NCBI GenBank assembly: GCA_945886995.1
Contig: CAMCZJ010000132.1
Span: 1 to 8,526 of the forward strand
Reading direction: 5' to 3'
DNA from: Asaia bogorensis
Lineage (GTDB): Bacteria; Pseudomonadota; Alphaproteobacteria; Acetobacterales; Acetobacteraceae
DNA: 8,526 bases
A model generated the notes under the pieces. It saw only the letters and a program-made list of their open reading frames with translations. It was not told the DNA's origin and did no database searches. Shown here piece by piece: positions 7,594 through 8,526 of this stretch. The translations under genes were made by a program, and so were the position numbers. Numbering within the stretch: position 1 is the first letter of the stretch; every line of letters begins with the position of its first letter.

Positions 7594-8427
7594 TCACGTG
7601 AACTCCGTCAGCACGGGCAAAAGATAGGGCCGCAGCGCCGCGTAATCCTCGCTCATCGGGAAGTGCCCCAGGCCCTTCATGATTTGCACCTTGGCACCGG
7701 GAATGGCGGCGGCGGTCGCCTCCGTATCCTCGGGCTTGCAGGAATAATCATAATTGCCGGTCAGCATATGCACAGGGCAGCGTTTGGTATCAATGCGCGC
7801 CAGCTTTGGGCGCAGATCGCCTTCCCCCTTGTAGAAATGGAGATCACCCCGAAACACGCCTGGCCCGCCCTGCATGTAATGCCAAAGCGTTTCCCAACGC
7901 GAAGCCTCTGGCGCATGCGGGCCAATAAGGCCGGAGACGATGCCGCCGCAAACCTCCCCGCCATGCACATGCGGGTGATGCAGCCAGGATGTATCATAGT
8001 AGGGTGAAAGAAACGCTGCCGATTGCAGGCCGATCACGCCGCGCAAATCATTTGCATGTTCGGCAGCGAGATCCAGCACAATGCGCCCACCAATCGAACA
8101 CCCCATCACCACAGGCTGATCAAGGCCAAGTGCCTGCGCCACTGCCATGATCATGCCCGTATAGCGCGCGGTGGTGAGTTGATAGGTCTCACGCTCCCAC
8201 CCCTCGGGCGGGCTGGATTTGCCATGCCAGGGCATATCGAACGTCACGCAGCGAAAGCGTGATGTCACTTCCGCATCATTCAACAAGCCGCGCCATTGCC
8301 GGCCATCGCTGCCCGCCGTGTGCAGCAGCAAAAGTGGGATGCCCTGGCCGGCTTCTTCAAAATACAAGCGATGCGCCCGGCCTTCGAGTTCAAGGCGCAT
8401 ATAGCGCCCGGTGATGGCTTCGATCAT
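7594..8427 (-). CDS. Alpha/beta hydrolase fold protein, probable carboxylic ester or enol-lactone-type hydrolase
   Basis: This 277-residue protein has the complete alpha/beta hydrolase layout. It shows the oxyanion strand PLLLLHTAGSDG (31-42), the segment FDMPWHGKSS (63-72), the nucleophile elbow GCSIGG with Ser111, the acid D227 in TGNYDYSC, and the catalytic H255 in GLGHFPMSED. A histidine-rich cap segment (SWLHHPHVHGG) sits between strands. No signal peptide is visible, so it is probably cytosolic. I took the ATG at 8427, because GAGGGAG lies 8 nt upstream; the alternative ATG at codon 10 has no such support. Its start overlaps the stop of the upstream partial gene by 4 nt, so the two are probably co-transcribed. 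Its stop is 9 nt from that of the convergent FAD oxidoreductase. Substrate unknown; the fold is shared by lactonases, C-C bond hydrolases and esterases. Confidence 0.9.
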   Translation of the reverse strand: MIEAITGRYMRLELEGRAHRLYFEEAGQGIPLLLLHTAGSDGRQWRGLLNDAEVTSRFRCVTFDMPWHGKSSPPEGWERETYQLTTARYTGMIMAVAQALGLDQPVVMGCSIGGRIVLDLAAEHANDLRGVIGLQSAAFLSPYYDTSWLHHPHVHGGEVCGGIVSGLIGPHAPEASRWETLWHYMQGGPGVFRGDLHFYKGEGDLRPKLARIDTKRCPVHMLTGNYDYSCKPEDTEATAAAIPGAKVQIMKGLGHFPMSEDYAALRPYLLPVLTEFT

Positions 8428-8526
8428 GCGCGGGGCTCCCTCAGCAGGGCCAGCACGCCCTTGAACCAGAAAATATGCGCCATAAACAGCGCGACATTGC
8501 CTTCCACCTTGAAGGTGCCAAGGCGT
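8424..8526 (-). CDS. C-terminal end of an upstream gene, possibly SCP2 sterol-binding-like (partial)
   Basis: The minus strand is open from the window edge to a TGA at 8424-8426, giving 34 codons that end in WFKGVLALLREPRA. The gene's start lies outside the window. Its stop shares ATGA with the start of the alpha/beta hydrolase, the typical overlap of a co-translated pair, which supports it being a real gene. The visible GTFKVEGNVALFM faintly resembles the final G-x-hydrophobic-x-V-x-G-D/N stretch of SCP2 sterol-carrier domains. That resemblance rests on a dozen residues and should be treated as a hint only. Confidence 0.65.
   Translation of the reverse strand, partial: RLGTFKVEGNVALFMAHIFWFKGVLALLREPRA
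8436..8442 (-). promoter_or_regulatory. Ribosome binding site of the alpha/beta hydrolase
   Basis: The minus strand reads GAGGGAG here, 8 nt before the ATG at 8427. It lies inside the last codons of the upstream partial gene and supports the chosen hydrolase start. Confidence 0.6.

Noticed and set aside
1..8526. Mobile element, CRISPR array, RNA gene or defence system
   Set aside because: Nearly every base lies in intact metabolic genes with uniform codon style; no direct repeats, transposase, tRNA-like fold or toxin-antitoxin-like small gene was seen.

Overview
This window looks like an ordinary chromosomal stretch from an alphaproteobacterium. The evidence is a fairly high GC content with a strong G/C third-codon preference, very tight gene packing, and proteins that read like Rhodospirillales/Acetobacteraceae homologues. 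That placement is an impression from protein style only; there is no rRNA or marker gene to confirm it. I see no mobile element, CRISPR array, tRNA, rRNA or phage gene.

Left half (1-4424, minus strand): a leucine/isovalerate catabolic operon read right to left as isovaleryl-CoA dehydrogenase (liuA/ivd), methylcrotonyl-CoA carboxylase beta subunit (liuB) and alpha subunit (liuD, running off the left edge). liuA and liuB overlap by 4 nt and liuB and liuD are 9 nt apart, so they are probably one transcript. Together they convert isovaleryl-CoA to 3-methylcrotonyl-CoA and then carboxylate it to 3-methylglutaconyl-CoA. The next two enzymes of the pathway, 3-methylglutaconyl-CoA hydratase (liuC) and HMG-CoA lyase (liuE), are not in the window; liuC is not at its frequent place between liuB and liuD.

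Centre (4425-4562): a 138-nt divergent intergenic region, the only intergenic gap longer than 10 nt. It must hold the promoters for both directions. I can point to one plausible minus-strand promoter and one weak plus-strand candidate, but no convincing regulator operator.

Right half, plus strand (4563-7584): an AMP-forming acyl-CoA synthetase followed 4 nt later by a DAO-family FAD-dependent oxidoreductase resembling gamma-glutamylputrescine oxidase. The ligase may feed a carboxylic acid as its CoA ester into the divergent operon, but its substrate cannot be read from the sequence.

Right end, minus strand (7594-8526): an alpha/beta hydrolase with an intact catalytic triad, coupled by a 4-nt overlap to the 3' end of an upstream gene cut by the window edge, whose visible tail faintly resembles an SCP2 sterol-binding domain. 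This pair converges on the FAD oxidoreductase with only 9 nt between the stop codons.

I did not find a novel system. The points worth a second look are the missing liuC in the liu cluster, the divergently placed ligase, the ligase-oxidase pairing, and the hydrolase with its truncated partner.
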